From positions 434,001 through 498,000 of the forward strand of contig WHVD01000022.1 in the NCBI GenBank assembly GCA_015178975.1: a stretch of 64,000 nucleotides of DNA. Direction: 5' to 3'. Positions 33,284 through 45,265 of the stretch are shown here, piece by piece. Position 1 is the first letter of the stretch, and each line of letters starts with the position of its first letter. Origin of the DNA: Hysterangium stoloniferum (taxonomy: Eukaryota > Basidiomycota > Agaricomycetes > Hysterangiales > Hysterangiaceae). Made by a program: the position numbers and the translations under genes. Below the pieces are notes generated by a model. The model was given only the letters and a program-made list of their open reading frames with translations, was not told where the DNA came from and did no database searches.

Positions 33284-34700
33284 CAGTGCCTCAAAAAACC
33301 CTTCTCATGTTTTATACTTCAGATGTATATTCCATGTAACTCAAAGAATAAAAATGCAAAAATATCAAAAGTATTTGTGAATATGCTCTATCATATTCTA
33401 AATTGTGGAAGTACAATACCATTACATAATATCCAAATATGGAAATACTACAAATATTTATATACAAGAGACTCATGAGAAGGGTTTTTTTGCTGACCAT
33501 TCTGACCCACAAAACTACTTATATTCAGTACTTGGTATAGCCACCCTTTGCCTTCAACACAGCTGCAACCTAGGGATACTCCCAATCAAATTCTGACACA
33601 CCTCTGCATCAATCTTGTTCCACTCCTCCTCCACCCTCTCCCACAACTCCAGTATCCCTTTTGGATAAGTATAACAGACTAAGTGACATAGTAACAGACT
33701 CTTAGTATTTATACAAGGTGATGCGGCCCTACATCCCCGTGTGTCCACAATTCCGGAGACCACCCCTTTGTCATTCTAAGAATAGACACTGTTGTCCATG
33801 ATGCTTTCCAACACTCCCCAGCCTTTTTCCAGACCCACTTCCTCCCATCTGACCCTAACCTGTTGATTTTGGTTTCATCAGACCATACCACCTTCTTCCA
33901 GTCCTCCACAGTCCAATACTGATGTGCTATAGCAAAGTCCATCCTTGCCTTCCTATGCTTCTTGCTGACAAGGGGCTTTTTCTTCTTCATCACAGCCTTC
34001 ATCCCAACCATCTTGAGACTATTGTGCACAGTTTGGGTAGAGATGGACTGGTTGGTGAGATTCCTAAGGGCTTTGGTCACATCAACAGCAGTGTCAGCCT
34101 TCCCAGAGCTGATGAGGTGCTGTGCATAGTGAATGTTGGTAGGGGAAAGCTTTGAGGGATGACAACCAATGGACTTTGAGAGATGAGAATGATGCTTAGA
34201 GTGAAGCTTAGAGACTGTGGAAATGCTATGACCAGTAGAAGCTGCAATGTGGCTAGCTGAATGGCCAACATCAAGCAATGAGAGGATATGATTCTGGCTG
34301 GCAAGAGATAAAGTGTGCATTTTGGGAATTGGGGCATTGCTGGTTGCTAAAAGCCATATATTTATACTCCAGTACAACATGGTCATGTGACATCATGTGA
34401 CATCATGTGATTTTGTTGATAGGACCCAACTAGAAGTAAAAAATCAACAAAGTCACATAACTATAAGCACTTATAGTTATCAAACCTGCCAGCAAAAAAA
34501 CCCTTCTCATGAATCTCTTGTACATAAATATTTGTAGTATTTCCATATTTGGATATTATGTAATGGTATTGTACTTCCACAATCTAGATATGATAGAGCA
34601 TATTCACAAATATCTTTAATATTTTTGCATTTTTATTCTTTGAATTACATGGAATACACATCTGAAGTATAAAATATGAGAAGGGTTTTTTGAGGCACTG
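33284..34700 (-). mobile_element. Tc1-like element 1, internally deleted
   Basis: Terminal inverted repeats of about 207 bp (33284-33490 and 34493-34700) starting CAGTGCCTCAAAAAACCC. The right end is followed by TA; the left neighbour is TG, a likely decayed TA. Inside, on the minus strand (34386-33554), lies a transposase with the paired helix-turn-helix region (NHILSLLDVGHSASHIAAST) and the first catalytic Asp (WKKVVWSDETKINRLGSDG), but the middle, with the second Asp and the Glu, is deleted; the tail ELWERVEEEWNKIDAEVCQNLI remains. Non-autonomous. Confidence 0.88.
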
Positions 34701-34825
34701 TATATGTAGTAGTTCCTGGACTGTACCATCATGGGCCTTATCCATCTAGAATGTTACCTGGTTATGACCTGGAAGGTATGAGCTATGTATATTCAATTAT
34801 TTAATACAGAATAATTAATTCATTA

Positions 34826-35296
34826 TTGATAGGATATCCTTTTGGTTATTTTTTAAATCCAAATCAGATCAATCCATCTATATTCAATTCCCAAGTCCCA
34901 CCTCACACTATTCCTGATGATATTGCTTCCAAGCCACCAAAGCCCAACATTACCATTCCTACTTCCTCAGTTCCTTTACCAAAATTAGAGAAATTATCAC
35001 CACCTCCCAATTTCATGCCTAAGAACCATCTCAAGGCTTTACAATCATCTATTGGACCAATGGAGAATAGGAAAGTTCAAGACTGGGATGAATAGCCTGA
35101 TGGTGAATGGTCATATCAGTTTATGCATTCTGGATATGAAGGACTCAACAAGTTATCTGTTCACTGGGCAACCACAGTGCTAGGTGGGGATAAACACCAT
35201 GATATAAATTCTCCAACTTTAGATGATGAAAATCATACAAAATGTAAATGTTTGGATATCATACATTCCCAAAATCCTGACTGTGATATTGTCATC
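34826..35296 (+). pseudogene. GCM-type zinc-finger domain fragment
   Basis: A Pro/Ser-rich N-terminal stretch is followed, after one in-frame TAG, by GEWSYQFMHSGYEGLNKL, LGGDKHHDI and KCKCLDIIHSQNPDCDIVI. The KRKCLG.I.C.NP.C pattern is what I associate with WRKY-GCM zinc fingers of MULE-type transposase genes in fungi. The frame is cut by the LTR at 35297. Assignment rests on motif memory only. Confidence 0.4.
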
Positions 35297-36076
35297 TTTA
35301 GCTTATAGGCTGCACCCTCATGAGATCGTGTTGTCCAATTTCAAATGAGTGGACAGGAATCCTGGGGAGTCTGGGTGGATTTCGTGGGTTGAGAGGTTGT
35401 GGGTTGAGAGGTCATGGGTTGAGAGGTCAGGGAGTTGAGCCAGATAAGTTGGAGGTCAAGTGATAGATGTGTCAGAGCCCGTGGGCTCCGACTAGTGAGA
35501 GCGGTGTGATTCAAAGGGGAGTTTAGAGTGGAAAATATACTAAAATTACTGGGGAGAATCTAAGCTTATTTTCTGACTGGATTGTATGTACAACATCTGC
35601 CAGACTATATACATAGACTGTGGAATGAATAACATACCAAATCCAGTAATAATGAAAACGAAACTAACAAACATAAAATGAGATAAGTAAACACCAAACT
35701 TGGTGTTAGGAATGGGATGGAACGGAAGTGGAGTCTGAATTGTGACAGGTCATAATACCATAACAGGAATGGAGCAGGAGTGGAGTCTGAATTGTGACAG
35801 GTCATTTGACTATAATGGGAATGGGGCTCAGTTAGAGGGATGACAGGTTTTCCGAGTGGGGTCCAGTGACTGATGCATGGGACAGAGTCAGACATAGACA
35901 GGGACGGAGTCTGGCAGGTATTCCAGTGACTGATACATGAAGTAATGAAGTCAAACATGGACAAGTCTGACATATGGAGTCTGGTGGGAATTCCAGTAAA
36001 CTGACAATTGGTGCATATGGGGTGCAGGTGCATACAAGTTAGTGCCCAGAGTCTGGTGGGAATTCTGGTCATAACA
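35297..36076 (-). mobile_element. Family B LTR, decayed and 3'-truncated
   Basis: Matches the LTR at 21732-22544 from the AGCTTATAGGCTGC block to GGTCATAACA, but the first ~65 bp (plus-strand left side) are missing and CpG sites are extensively changed to TpG/CpA, for example GGAGTCTGG for GGAGTCCGG. Contains the conserved CAGTCAGAAAAT complement and a TATA-like box. No duplication can be tested on the truncated side. Confidence 0.85.
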
Positions 36077-36870
36077 CCTCACATGACTATACTGTAGGTG
36101 CTCCCAAAGTTCAAAGACTGGGATTAAATAAACTCAATGGAGGTCTAGAAATGACCATATAAAAAGAACCCATGTGGATGGAATAGATGAGGAATGTGGC
36201 AGGATGTATGATGGCAGTTATGTACATAGCTACATATGTATGTATCAACTGGAGGTCCAGTCACTAAGGTTGTAAGTCTTAGTGTGGCTAGACACTAGCA
36301 AAAGAATTAAGCAGGATAAACAATACTTTAAAATAAATGAAGGTATTATTCCATAAGCTTCTATAAATGAGAGGGGGGATTCTAAATGGGTATTCTGAGT
36401 CAATATTTAAACTGAAGGGTAGTAGTGTGCAAGACAGGATTTTATACTTATGTAAATGGAAGCATAGAGGACTGAAAATGGTGATTTTACATTAACAGGA
36501 TACAGGAAATTGGAAAAAAGGAACAGGGGGTCAAGAAAAGGGAACACAAGACAGGAGAAAAAAGATAAATACTCTGAGGTGGCAAATGATGTGGTGAAGT
36601 TATGCAAGGAATAATGGAATGCCATCAGAAGGAAAATGTGATGGAATGGCTAGAAAATGAAGTCATTAAGTGGATGAATTGTCAGTACACTGTCATCAGA
36701 GATGTTGCATCAGGAATACCAATGTCAGGATGCCAGAGTATAGATTGAAAATACATATAGGGACCTAAATGACATAGTTCCTAACATGTAGGTTCTAACT
36801 TAATATTTGAACAGGAGTATAAAATAATAATTTATACTAAATATTTAATGACAGACAGACAAGTAGAAGA

Positions 36871-37066
36871 GGTGTATGAATGAGAAGGGGTGTATGAATG
36901 AGAAGGGGTGTATGAATGAAAAGGGGTGTATGAATGAGAAGGGGTGTATGAATGAAAAGGGGTGTATGAATGAGAAGGGGTGTATGAATGAGAAGGGGTG
37001 TATGAATGAGAAGGGGTGTATGAATGAGAAGGGGTGTATGAATGAGAAGGGGTGTATGAATGAGAA
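36871..37066 (+). repeat. 18-bp minisatellite, about 11 units
   Basis: Unit GGTGTATGAATGAGAAGG, two units carrying AAA for GAA at one position. The period is a multiple of three, so frames stay open on both strands (MNEKGC repeated on the plus strand), but no gene signal surrounds it. Confidence 0.9.
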
Positions 37067-37899
37067 TAAATGGGAACCTGGAATGTACAGAATCCCTCAA
37101 TATGAACATGGTCACAGAAGGTAATACAAAAGTTATGTAATCAAGTATTTGAAAATTCTATTCCAAGACAGATATGACTGCTGATGTAGGTTTATCTACC
37201 AGGTTGTGAAGTGACTGAGTAAAGTGTGTGGGGGGGTGGTAGCATGGTGGGGGCTTGCCCCCCACAGGTCACAGCCTTGTTTAATCACTGACTGATATAG
37301 GGATGATGTGATGGCAGTGGACATATTTCCATCTAACCAGTGGGCACTGGGACACTCAAAATTTTCATGAAGTGACCTTCCATATCCTGCTCTAAATGAT
37401 GTATATACAGTGTGAGGTTTTGTAAAATCATCAAGGCTTTTTTCTGAATTTCAGGTGGGTATGTGGGCCTGAAGAAGTGAGTATTTGTAGTGAATTTATA
37501 GAGTCGGGTGCCTATAAGGCAGGGTCCAGAGCCCAGCAGGTTTTCCAGTCCTAACACAATTTGTCCCTACAGATAGGCTTTGCACAATAGAGTACTTGTT
37601 GAAGTTACTCTGTCCTTTTCTCTTAGTAGTGACACTATTCTTACTCTCTCTCTCACTTCACAAGTATTTCTGATCATGTTTCTAGATCAATCTGAGTTAC
37701 TGTCAGTTTGATTGCACCCTGAGGTTGATCTCTCTTCTTAAGTATTTGTTCCACTGATCACACCTTGAAGGTTGATCCTACTTCTATCATTAGAGTATTA
37801 AACTATTATATCATTTAACTGCTACTACTCCAATAAGTCAATATTGCTCACACATTGAGTGGTAATTTACTTGATTCTTCACAATGGGGTTACAGTCCT

Positions 37900-37975
37900 C
37901 AAGTGGCCTGCACAATCTCCAGACATACATCCTATTGAACATCTCTGGAATCATCTCAATAAGAAGCTAGGGGTG
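37900..37975 (+). repeat. Possible Tc1 transposase 3' relic
   Basis: The plus-strand sequence can be read as V-L-K-W-P-A-Q-S-P-D-I-H-P-I-E-H-L-W-N-H-L, close to the SPDLNPIEHLW end of the Tc1 elements at 46-49 kb, though here on the plus strand. Only about 25 codons are visible before RHS-like sequence begins. Confidence 0.45.
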
Positions 37976-37999
37976 CATGAAAAACCTGAAAATAGTTGA

Positions 38000-39065
38000 T
38001 TTTGGTAACATCGACTACAGTGGTGTACAAGTGAACTTTCTTGACAGCTGGCTGCTGAGAAACCATCAAAGTCAATGTGGGTAGAATTATGAATATGAAG
38101 TACCAATCCTCTTGTGCTTGGCTGCATAGTTGATGATCCCAGATTTGATTGGATGGTTTTTGGCAATGGTGGTGAATTGGAAGAGGTGGAGTTTACTATT
38201 CAAAAGAATGAAGGAATTGATGGCAACTTGATTGGATTTCTGGAGAACATAGAAAACATCAGGCAGGATGGTGCCCAATTCAGATTCTCAGTATTCAATG
38301 GTTTGGGTCAGTTTTATAGAGTTGCTCATTGAAAGAGGAAGTGTGACTGGAGTACCATCAAGGCAAGTTCTTTATTGGACCATTGGACTTCTGCTTCACC
38401 ATTGGATGAAGAGTGAGTGAAATTTCTGTGGTAAGGTGGGACTGAAGTGCCACCTCAAAGAAGATGCAAGCTACACTCCTCAACTCAGGAACCTTCTCAA
38501 AATAATGGTATAAGTGAGCCTTCTCCTTTAGCTCCTCTTGTTAGAGTATGATATTACAGCTCTTACATAGTCTATGATGTTCCCTATATTTTTCTGATAT
38601 TTGTAGTATTTTTCCCAGCACTGTAGGTGCAGTATTGAGTGAGTTACCTAGTAAGGTAACTGATGTGTAGGTGCTTAGGTAAGCACCCTGTAGTATACTC
38701 CGCTGTGGGTGTGGGAAAGTCTCCTTAGTGTTTACTTTCCTCACACTCACAGGTATGTAGTTATTTCACAGTTGAATACATTTAGTGTTTACTTTCCTCA
38801 CACTCACAGGGTGTTTGTCAAGAGTTATTCAACTGTTTCAACACCTCTTTGGGAAATTGGATAGCAAGTCTTGTTTTGATGTCTCGGGAGATAGGAGCGA
38901 CCACAGGTGTGTTGGATTGGTCACCCTTGTGGCTAAGCAAACAGAGTGAATGTGATGTTTCATTCATCTCAAGTGATTCCAACTTGGATAAAAGCTTTTC
39001 AAGTGTTGTTGTTGTGATATTGGCCAATGCTGTGGAGAGCTTAGCCTCATATTCCTGTAACTGAT
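38000..39065 (-). pseudogene. RHS/Crinkler-like fragment, copy 4
   Basis: Contains only exon 3 sequence: minus strand from ITTTTLEKLLSKLESLEMNETSHSLCLLS (39027 downward) through the nuclease region (VAINSFILLNSKLHLFQFT, the first Asp changed to Asn) to the 3' end near 38000. Several indels and stops; a 305-bp solo LTR splits it at 38539-38843. More diverged than copies 1-3. Confidence 0.78.
38539..38843 (-). mobile_element. Small solo LTR, TSD CCTCT
   Basis: 305 bp with TGTTAGAG...TTTCAACA ends, flanked by CCTCT at 38534-38538 and 38844-38848. Read on the minus strand it starts TGTTGAAAC, close to the Copia LTR start TGTTGAAATAG, so a Copia relative is likely. It holds a repeated AGTGTTTACTTTCCTCACAC block (about 38719 and 38780). 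Confidence 0.85.
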
Positions 39066-39197
39066 CGACCTAACCACCCACCAAATATTAGGTCTGTAGC
39101 TCCAGTGGTTCTTGAGTTATTCAAGAATATTTGCACAACTAAAAATCATTGGAATGGTTTTGTCACTCACTGTACCCTTAAAAGGTATCTTCAGCAA

Positions 39198-40004
39198 TGT
39201 TACGACCGGACAATCCCGCCGGACTCCAGGTACTAACCTGTACGCCATCACACCCTACACGCACCAATTGTCTGTTTATAGGATTTCCCGCCTGGACTCC
39301 GTTACGTCAAGACTTGTTACATTCAACCTCATTATGACACATATCAGTCACCGGACTTCCCCCGGACTCCGTCTCTGTCTATGTCCATCTTCGTCCCATG
39401 CATCAGTCACCGGACTCCACTCAGAATCCCATCACCGCTCTAATCGAGCCCCATTCCCATTTTAGTCAAATGACCTGTCACGATTTAGGACTCCGCTCCC
39501 ACTCCATTTCCCATTATGGGGTTACGATTCGGACTCCACTCCGTTCTGTCCCATTCCTAACACCAATTTGGTGTTTACTATTCCCGTTTTATGTTTTGTT
39601 AGTTTCGTTTCACCATTACTGGATTTGGTATGTCATTCACTCCATGGTCTATATAAACTGGAAGATGTTGTACATACAATCCAGTCAGAAAATTAGCTTA
39701 GATTCCCCCCAGTAATCTAATCCATTTTCCGCTCTAAACCCTTGCTTGATTCACATCGCTTTTACTAGTCGGAGCCCGCGGGCTCTGGCACATCTACCTC
39801 TCTCACCAATCTCGACTCACGACCCACAACCCACGACCTACAACCTACAACCCACAACCCCCACCCAGACTCCCTGGGATTCCCGTCCGCCTGTCTGAAA
39901 TAGGACAACACAATCTAGCAAGGGCACAGCCTATACGCTGAAGCCAAGTCCTACCGGATATCCCGTGGGTTTCTCCGGAGACCCGCCCTGTACGTATCCT
40001 AACA
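39198..40004 (+). mobile_element. Family B solo LTR, TSD AGCAA
   Basis: 807 bp, TGTTACGACCGGAC...TATCCTAACA, with AGCAA at 39193-39197 and 40005-40009. Close to 8382-9197 along the full length, including TCTATATAAACTGGAAGATG. Confidence 0.92.
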
Positions 40005-40261
40005 AGCAAGCCCTGACCTCTTATCCTTTGACTCTTAGTGATTTGGCCCTCCAGTCAATTGAGCTAAGTGTTGACTTTTACTTATATTGTACTATCTGCT
40101 CTGTTTGAAATACCAGAGCACCCTAACAGTTTGTGTGAGGGTGCAATACATAAGTTGAAGCCTGGCTCCACTGTGTTTGTGGGGTTGGGCCTCCCAGCCA
40201 GTACGATCTCTATCATCAGCCCCCCAATTAACTCATTTCCTATCATCAGCCCTCCAACTTA
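40005..40261. other. Short stretch with a decayed LTR-like motif
   Basis: No gene. GGGTGCAATACATAAGTTGAAG (about 40138-40158, quoted in part) resembles the conserved 3' block of families A and B and may be a relic of an older LTR. Confidence 0.35.
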
Positions 40262-40505
40262 CAGTGACTTACAAAACGTATCCAATGTTTTGTAGTTTCA
40301 GCTTATATATGCTATATCCCAGTAGATAAAATAGTAGAAATCACCAAAATATTTGTGAACATGACCTATCATGTATATATTTATATGGTAGAACTATATT
40401 ATGTAATATCCATATATGGAAACACTATGAATATTTCAATGGAGAGCATTCATTGGATACATTTTGTAACTGACCCATTTAGGCAGGAAATTACTAGTAT
40501 TTAGT
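40262..40505 (+). repeat. Tc1 end fragment (element-2 family)
   Basis: TA then CAGTGACTTACAAAACG..., matching the left 230-240 bp of the Tc1 element at 46183, including the inner inverted motif GGATACATTTTGTAACTGAC and the first bases beyond the TIR. The remainder of the element is absent. Confidence 0.82.
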
Positions 40506-41120
40506 TAGCATTCATGTCCAGCATGTTTATATCAAGTACATGTTGCATCCCATACTTGAATGATTATTGTCTAATGAGCACACCTATACCTAGCTTGCTG
40601 ATGAACCAGCTCTTTCACCATCCATCATTGGAGTGGTGGATGGCAACAATAGCCTGAAGTGTTTCATCAACAAGACAGTAGCTGAAGACACTCTTGCCTT
40701 TGAAAGTGACTATTTCCTATCACAGAATTTTGTGAATCAGTTTTCTGGAGAAGTTAAAGTCATTTGCAGGAGATGAAAAGGAGACAAAGTTGTAAGTATG
40801 GTTTAACTATATGGTCTGTGACTGCTCTAACATATTTCTCTGTATAGCAAGAAGTGTGTGAAGGTAATCCTACAGATGGTGATCTAACTATTGTAGTCTG
40901 CACTGATCGATGGAAAGTTGCAAATGCAGACAAAACCAATGTCCTCCTCACTTCCTTCGAGGAGACTGGAATATTTATTGGTGCATGTCATCATGGAATA
41001 ATATGGATCATTTCTGACATGGTGAAGAGTGGTGAACTGTATGTATGTGCATCCTATAATTTCATAACTAACTGATCTTGAATTCCAGTGCAAAGTACCC
41101 ATTGGAAACTTGTGCATATC

Positions 41121-42927
41121 TGTGATGTATCTAGTATATCTTCACAAATTTACCCTTAATTTTCCGGGATTTATTTCTATTTATTTTATTTCATTTCATT
41201 GTATTTATTATTCAAAGAATATGGCCATTTCCTTTTAACTTCGCATACTCAAGGCTTCAAATGACATCACATTATGTAATCGAAGCCTAGAGTGATCAAA
41301 ATATAATTATAATAAAGCCGGGTTATCTAGTTTTGGGCGGCCGGGTTTTTATTACATTATATTACTAGATATATGCACATTATTATCGCGTGATCACGTG
41401 AAATCATGTGATGACGACGTGATGACACGGTCACAAATCATTGCGAATAGTTTTCGCAGCCACCTAGCCAGGTTTATTTCCGTTTCAGCCACCTGGCCTA
41501 TTTTACACATCAGAAGTTACAACATTTAAGACGGCATTAAAATATTATCTAAACCTGTTTACAAAACTTTAAGTCCTAAAATGGATATGAACTCAGTTAT
41601 TACTTCAATTTTAGACATGATCTGAACTTGTTGTTTAGGACACACTTTTACCAGAGTTTTTATTCTAAGTCCAGACAAATGTTTACCCTTACAGAAACCT
41701 CAAGTTTGAACATAGGTTTAAAAATAAATAAAAAACCCTAAGTTTTGTAATGACCTTAAACTAATTGCCCACTCATCACCCACCCATTCAGGCAATTAGT
41801 TTAAGGTCCTTACAAAACTTAGGGTTTTATTTTATTTTTAAACCTATGTTCAGACTTGAGGTTTTTATAAGGGATAAACATTTGTCTGGACTTAGAATAA
41901 AAACTTTGGTAAAAGTGTGTCCTAAACAACAAGTTCAGATCACAAAAAAATTGAAGTAATAACTGAGTTCAAATCCATTTTAGGACTTAAAGTTTTGTAA
42001 ACAGGTTTAGATAATATTTTAGTACCACCTTAAATGTTGTAACTCCTGATGTGTGACTTCCACTTTCAGCCATCCCAGACTTCTTTTCTGACTTGACTGG
42101 CTCGGATCTTTGAGTCAGGTGAGGAGTATGATATCATAGTGGAATTATGGAAACTTCTTAGAAGCTTCTAAAAGTTTCCTAATTAGTTATTTAGATATTA
42201 TTAAGCAAAACTCTCTACATGTATAAAAGGAGGCCTAAATCTTGAATAGAATAACTTACTTTACTATTATCAACAGCACCAGCTCATAAGCTTATCTAAT
42301 CATCCTAAGGACAAAAATAGCCTTAGTCTGATATACTAACTGCAAGCACCTACACTTGCAGCATCTTGAACTCTTTGTCAGAACTCTTGAACTTAGCTAA
42401 TTCATCTAAGTTCCCTCAGCTTCCCAGAAACCTTTAGGCTTACTAATCACTTAAGTAAATCTAAATTCTTATTACTGAAATCCCTGCCCATTTAGGTTAT
42501 TCAAGAGCCCACTTTAACAGCACAGTTAATCAATCTTTAAACAAATGCTTAAATATTCGACTCTCGGACAATCTCTCTATTTATAAATTATTTAACAGCT
42601 TGTAAAATCTTTATAAATAGTAAACTAAAAGGCTACAAGAAAGCGAAGGCTTATGACAAGTTTCTGCCAACTTATTGTGCATACATTCAGCTCCCAAACC
42701 TTTATTCTCAAGGAGAACTTAACTTTTGTAGAGCATGTCACTACAAGTTCATCTGAATTTGTCAAGAGACCAAACAAATATTGACTTTAGTTGTTTAAGC
42801 TTAATAGTGCAGCTAATTAATCTATCAGTATTTAAATTACTGGACCTTTATTTGTTTCTTTCTTGAATCCCTTGCCATGTCAACATTTGTTAACTATTTG
42901 AGAGAGTAAATAGCCAGATACCTTACA
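41121..42927 (+). mobile_element. Family F solo LTR, 1.8 kb, TSD ATATC
   Basis: TGTGATGTATC...ATACCTTACA, flanked by ATATC at 41116-41120 and 42928-42932. Removing the LTR and one ATATC restores the transposase frame (AKYPLETCAYLLKHLPHD). It has an AT-rich leader, a TATA box (GTATAAAAGG, ~42221) and a long downstream leader shared with 49618-50955 (CTAATCATCCTAAGGACAA, CTGCAAGCACCTACACTTGC). A 550-bp hairpin accounts for most of the length difference between the copies. Confidence 0.9.
41505..42054. repeat. 550-bp near-perfect palindrome inside a solo LTR
   Basis: Arms 41505-41769 and 41791-42054 are inverted copies with few mismatches; the loop 41770-41790 is 21 bp. The arms start ACACATCAGAAGTTACAAC and meet at CTAATTGCC/GGCAATTAG. 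The related LTR at 49618 lacks it, so it is an insertion. No coding potential; a fold-back or MITE-like element is likely. Confidence 0.9.
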
Positions 42928-44590
42928 ATATCTCCTCAAGCATTTACCACATGACATAGGAATTGGGTATGACATTGGTTGCTCATTTACAATACCCCTT
43001 GCCAACAGCTCTCTTGGTACAAAAGCCAGCGAGCATTCTCTGAAATTTGTTGTTCCTGCCTTCCATGGTCATGCACACAACCATTCCTGTCAATTATCCT
43101 ACCATGTAGGGATGTGCAAAGGCTTTGGACTTGAAGACTGTGAAGTTTGCGAATATATTTTTTCAGGTTCAAATAAGATTGCATGTTGTACCCAGCACTC
43201 AACTATCTACCACCAAAAGCAATTTATTGACATGTACTTTCATCAATGGGATCTTGACAAATATGAGAATCTAGGTGAATACTTTTTTTGATTGGAATTG
43301 TTGATCTTAATATTATTTTAGCTACATTCCTGCTCAATAACTATCAACAAGCACTAGAGATTATTGGTGAGATGATGATGTGCCAGAAAATGTTGGCACC
43401 AGAACAAGTGATTCCTGATACTCAATTTATGAAATGGCTTGATGAAGAATGGGCTTATTTGAAATCCAAGACATCTGAGCCAGAAGAGGATACACTGAGT
43501 ATTGAATATGTGAAGCTACTTCAAGCATATGATTCAGTAAGGTAAGTAGTTGATGTATTTATCATAGCTGCTTCATTCAATCATACCACTTTGCAGGATG
43601 GTTGCTGACCAGGCTGGGAAGATGGAAAGGGAGGCAAAGCGGCCCACAGAGAAAATACAGCTCACACGTATTGTTTGGGAGGTATGGGAGACTGTCCTTG
43701 TGCAGCAGAGGGAGGTACAGAATATGGAGGAGCAACTTGATATTGGTGAAAGATGGACAAGCACATCTGCAAAATATCAGGATGTTTTGAAATACATGGA
43801 TCAGTGAGAGTTCCAGCTTGCTGTTGACAAGTTAGCAGGGCTTGTGGTTCAGCGTCTGTTTGAGCTGACCAAGTCCAATGCATCTGAAACAGGTATGTGA
43901 TGACTTCTCTGTCAAAATATAACTAACAGCAACTTTTGGAGGGTATAAATTGAGAGTACAGATTGCCAAGGCAATTAAAACTAGATCAAAAGCCATCCAA
44001 CAGGCATTAATCACATACAATGATCTTGCTGTCAAAATGATTCCTCCCCATCCCAACCTTACTTGGGCTGAGATTGTTGAGTACAGTACTATAGCTGAGT
44101 TTGAGTTGTTGCAAATTGGTGCTTGGGAGGTTATTCAGAACTTGGAATGGGCAAAAGCCTATAATCATGAGGCAACCAGATGCCATCTCAAGGCCCTCCA
44201 TGCAAAAGAGGAAATACAATAACTTGATGTTGAGGTCAGGCATCTTTCCACATGGATTAATGATGAAATTGGGTTATTTTCCTCCACTTTGGAACAACTC
44301 GAACATGCAGATATTCTGCTATTTGGTGCAGTGAAAGAGTGTGCATTACAGCAAGAGAGAGTTAATAATCATATCAGGTTGACTCTCCACAAGATATATA
44401 CACTGGAAGGATTTTCTGGTAACACTGAAATAGGGAGGAAGGTTGATAAACTTGTTCTTTGCATTCCTGGCCAAGAACTATATATCCAGAGTGTTTACAG
44501 TTACTCAGAGTTCCTGGGGGCTCTGGATGTCTGGAGTCTGGAGAGTTCTGTATATTGAGTATACAGAAAGACAGAAGGGATATGAACTAA

Positions 44591-45187
44591 GGAGGGTGTT
44601 TATAATTACTATAATCTCAAATATTTACTAATAAAAGTCTTATTTTTACAAAAGTCCATCTTTAAATAGTGATATCTATTCTGAAACAATTATATCATCA
44701 AAAAACAACCATCAGAAATAGTTCTCCATATTAAATCTTATACAACCCATAGTTATTTAACAAATTCCATTGTATATAATTTCCTTCCTTTTACAGATGC
44801 CTACTAATACTTTTATTAGTACTTTGTTTTTTAAAAGTTGTAATGTAGTTATTTCCATGTCAAATATGTAAAATATTATTGGAAATTTTTCATACCACAG
44901 CTGTCTTTATTAAGTAAAACCCCCTTTGTATTCTGGGTATGTTGAATCAAGTAGAAATCTGTTCAGATTGACAGATCCATTCCAAAGTAATACATATGTA
45001 TTTAGAGGTGCCAATGATATACATATACATGGAATGGACTATCTAAAGGTATCTATTTTTTAAAAGTATTAGTGTTTCAAACTACTAATTTTTTTTATTG
45101 TCTACTTGTGTCCACAAAGATTCTTTAGTTTGTAATGTATGAGAGAGTTTAAAGCTTTCAAAAAGTTTTAAAAACCAAATTATGTTT
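44591..45187. repeat. Repeat G, copy 2 (597 bp)
   Basis: Same length and nearly the same sequence as 14303-14899, from GGAGGGTGTTTATAATTAC to CCAAATTATGTTT. It lies just after the transposase gene. Both copies are also followed by TCACATCC within a few bases, which may belong to the unit. Confidence 0.78.
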
Positions 45188-45265
45188 GAATCACATCCCA
45201 GATGTTTAAATGACCTTTAGAGTATATTAGAATTTGGTATACTTAATAGTTTTCAGATATCCTCC

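Larger units (their letters stand above)
36077..37980. other. Stretch without recognisable gene
   Basis: AT-rich sequence with scattered short frames. Apart from an 18-bp minisatellite near 36.9 kb, nothing could be assigned; a string near 37900 (CTCAAGTGGCCTGCACAATC, then CATCCTATTGAACATCTCTGG) resembles the SPDLNPIEHLW end of a Tc1 transposase and may be a relic. Confidence 0.4.
40560..44560 (+). pseudogene. KDZ-type transposase gene, split by a solo LTR
   Basis: Plus strand, in order: SLADEPALSPSIIGVVDGNNSLKCF with the first catalytic-type Asp (VDGN); SDYFLSQNFVNQFSGEVK; intron 40792-40847 (56 nt); VVCTDRWKVANADKTNVLL, FEETGIFIGACHHGIIW, SDMVKSGEL; intron 41039-41088 (50 nt); AKYPLETCAY; a 1.8-kb solo LTR; LLKHLPHDIGIGYDIGCSF with the second Asp; PAFHGHAHNHSCQLSY, GLEDCEVCEYIFSGSNKIA, QFIDMYFHQWDLDKY; then further exons rich in Gln/Glu coiled-coil sequence to about 44560. 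This is the Kyakuja-Dileera-Zisupton order seen in Agaricomycetes. In-frame stops near 43805 and 44221 and one before KGDK show decay. The start codon lies in or before the disrupted region near 40560. Confidence 0.82.

Noticed and set aside
36876..37124. Possible short secreted peptide with MNEKGC repeats
   Set aside because: The frame is wholly the 18-bp minisatellite plus a short random tail; no signal peptide or splice context.
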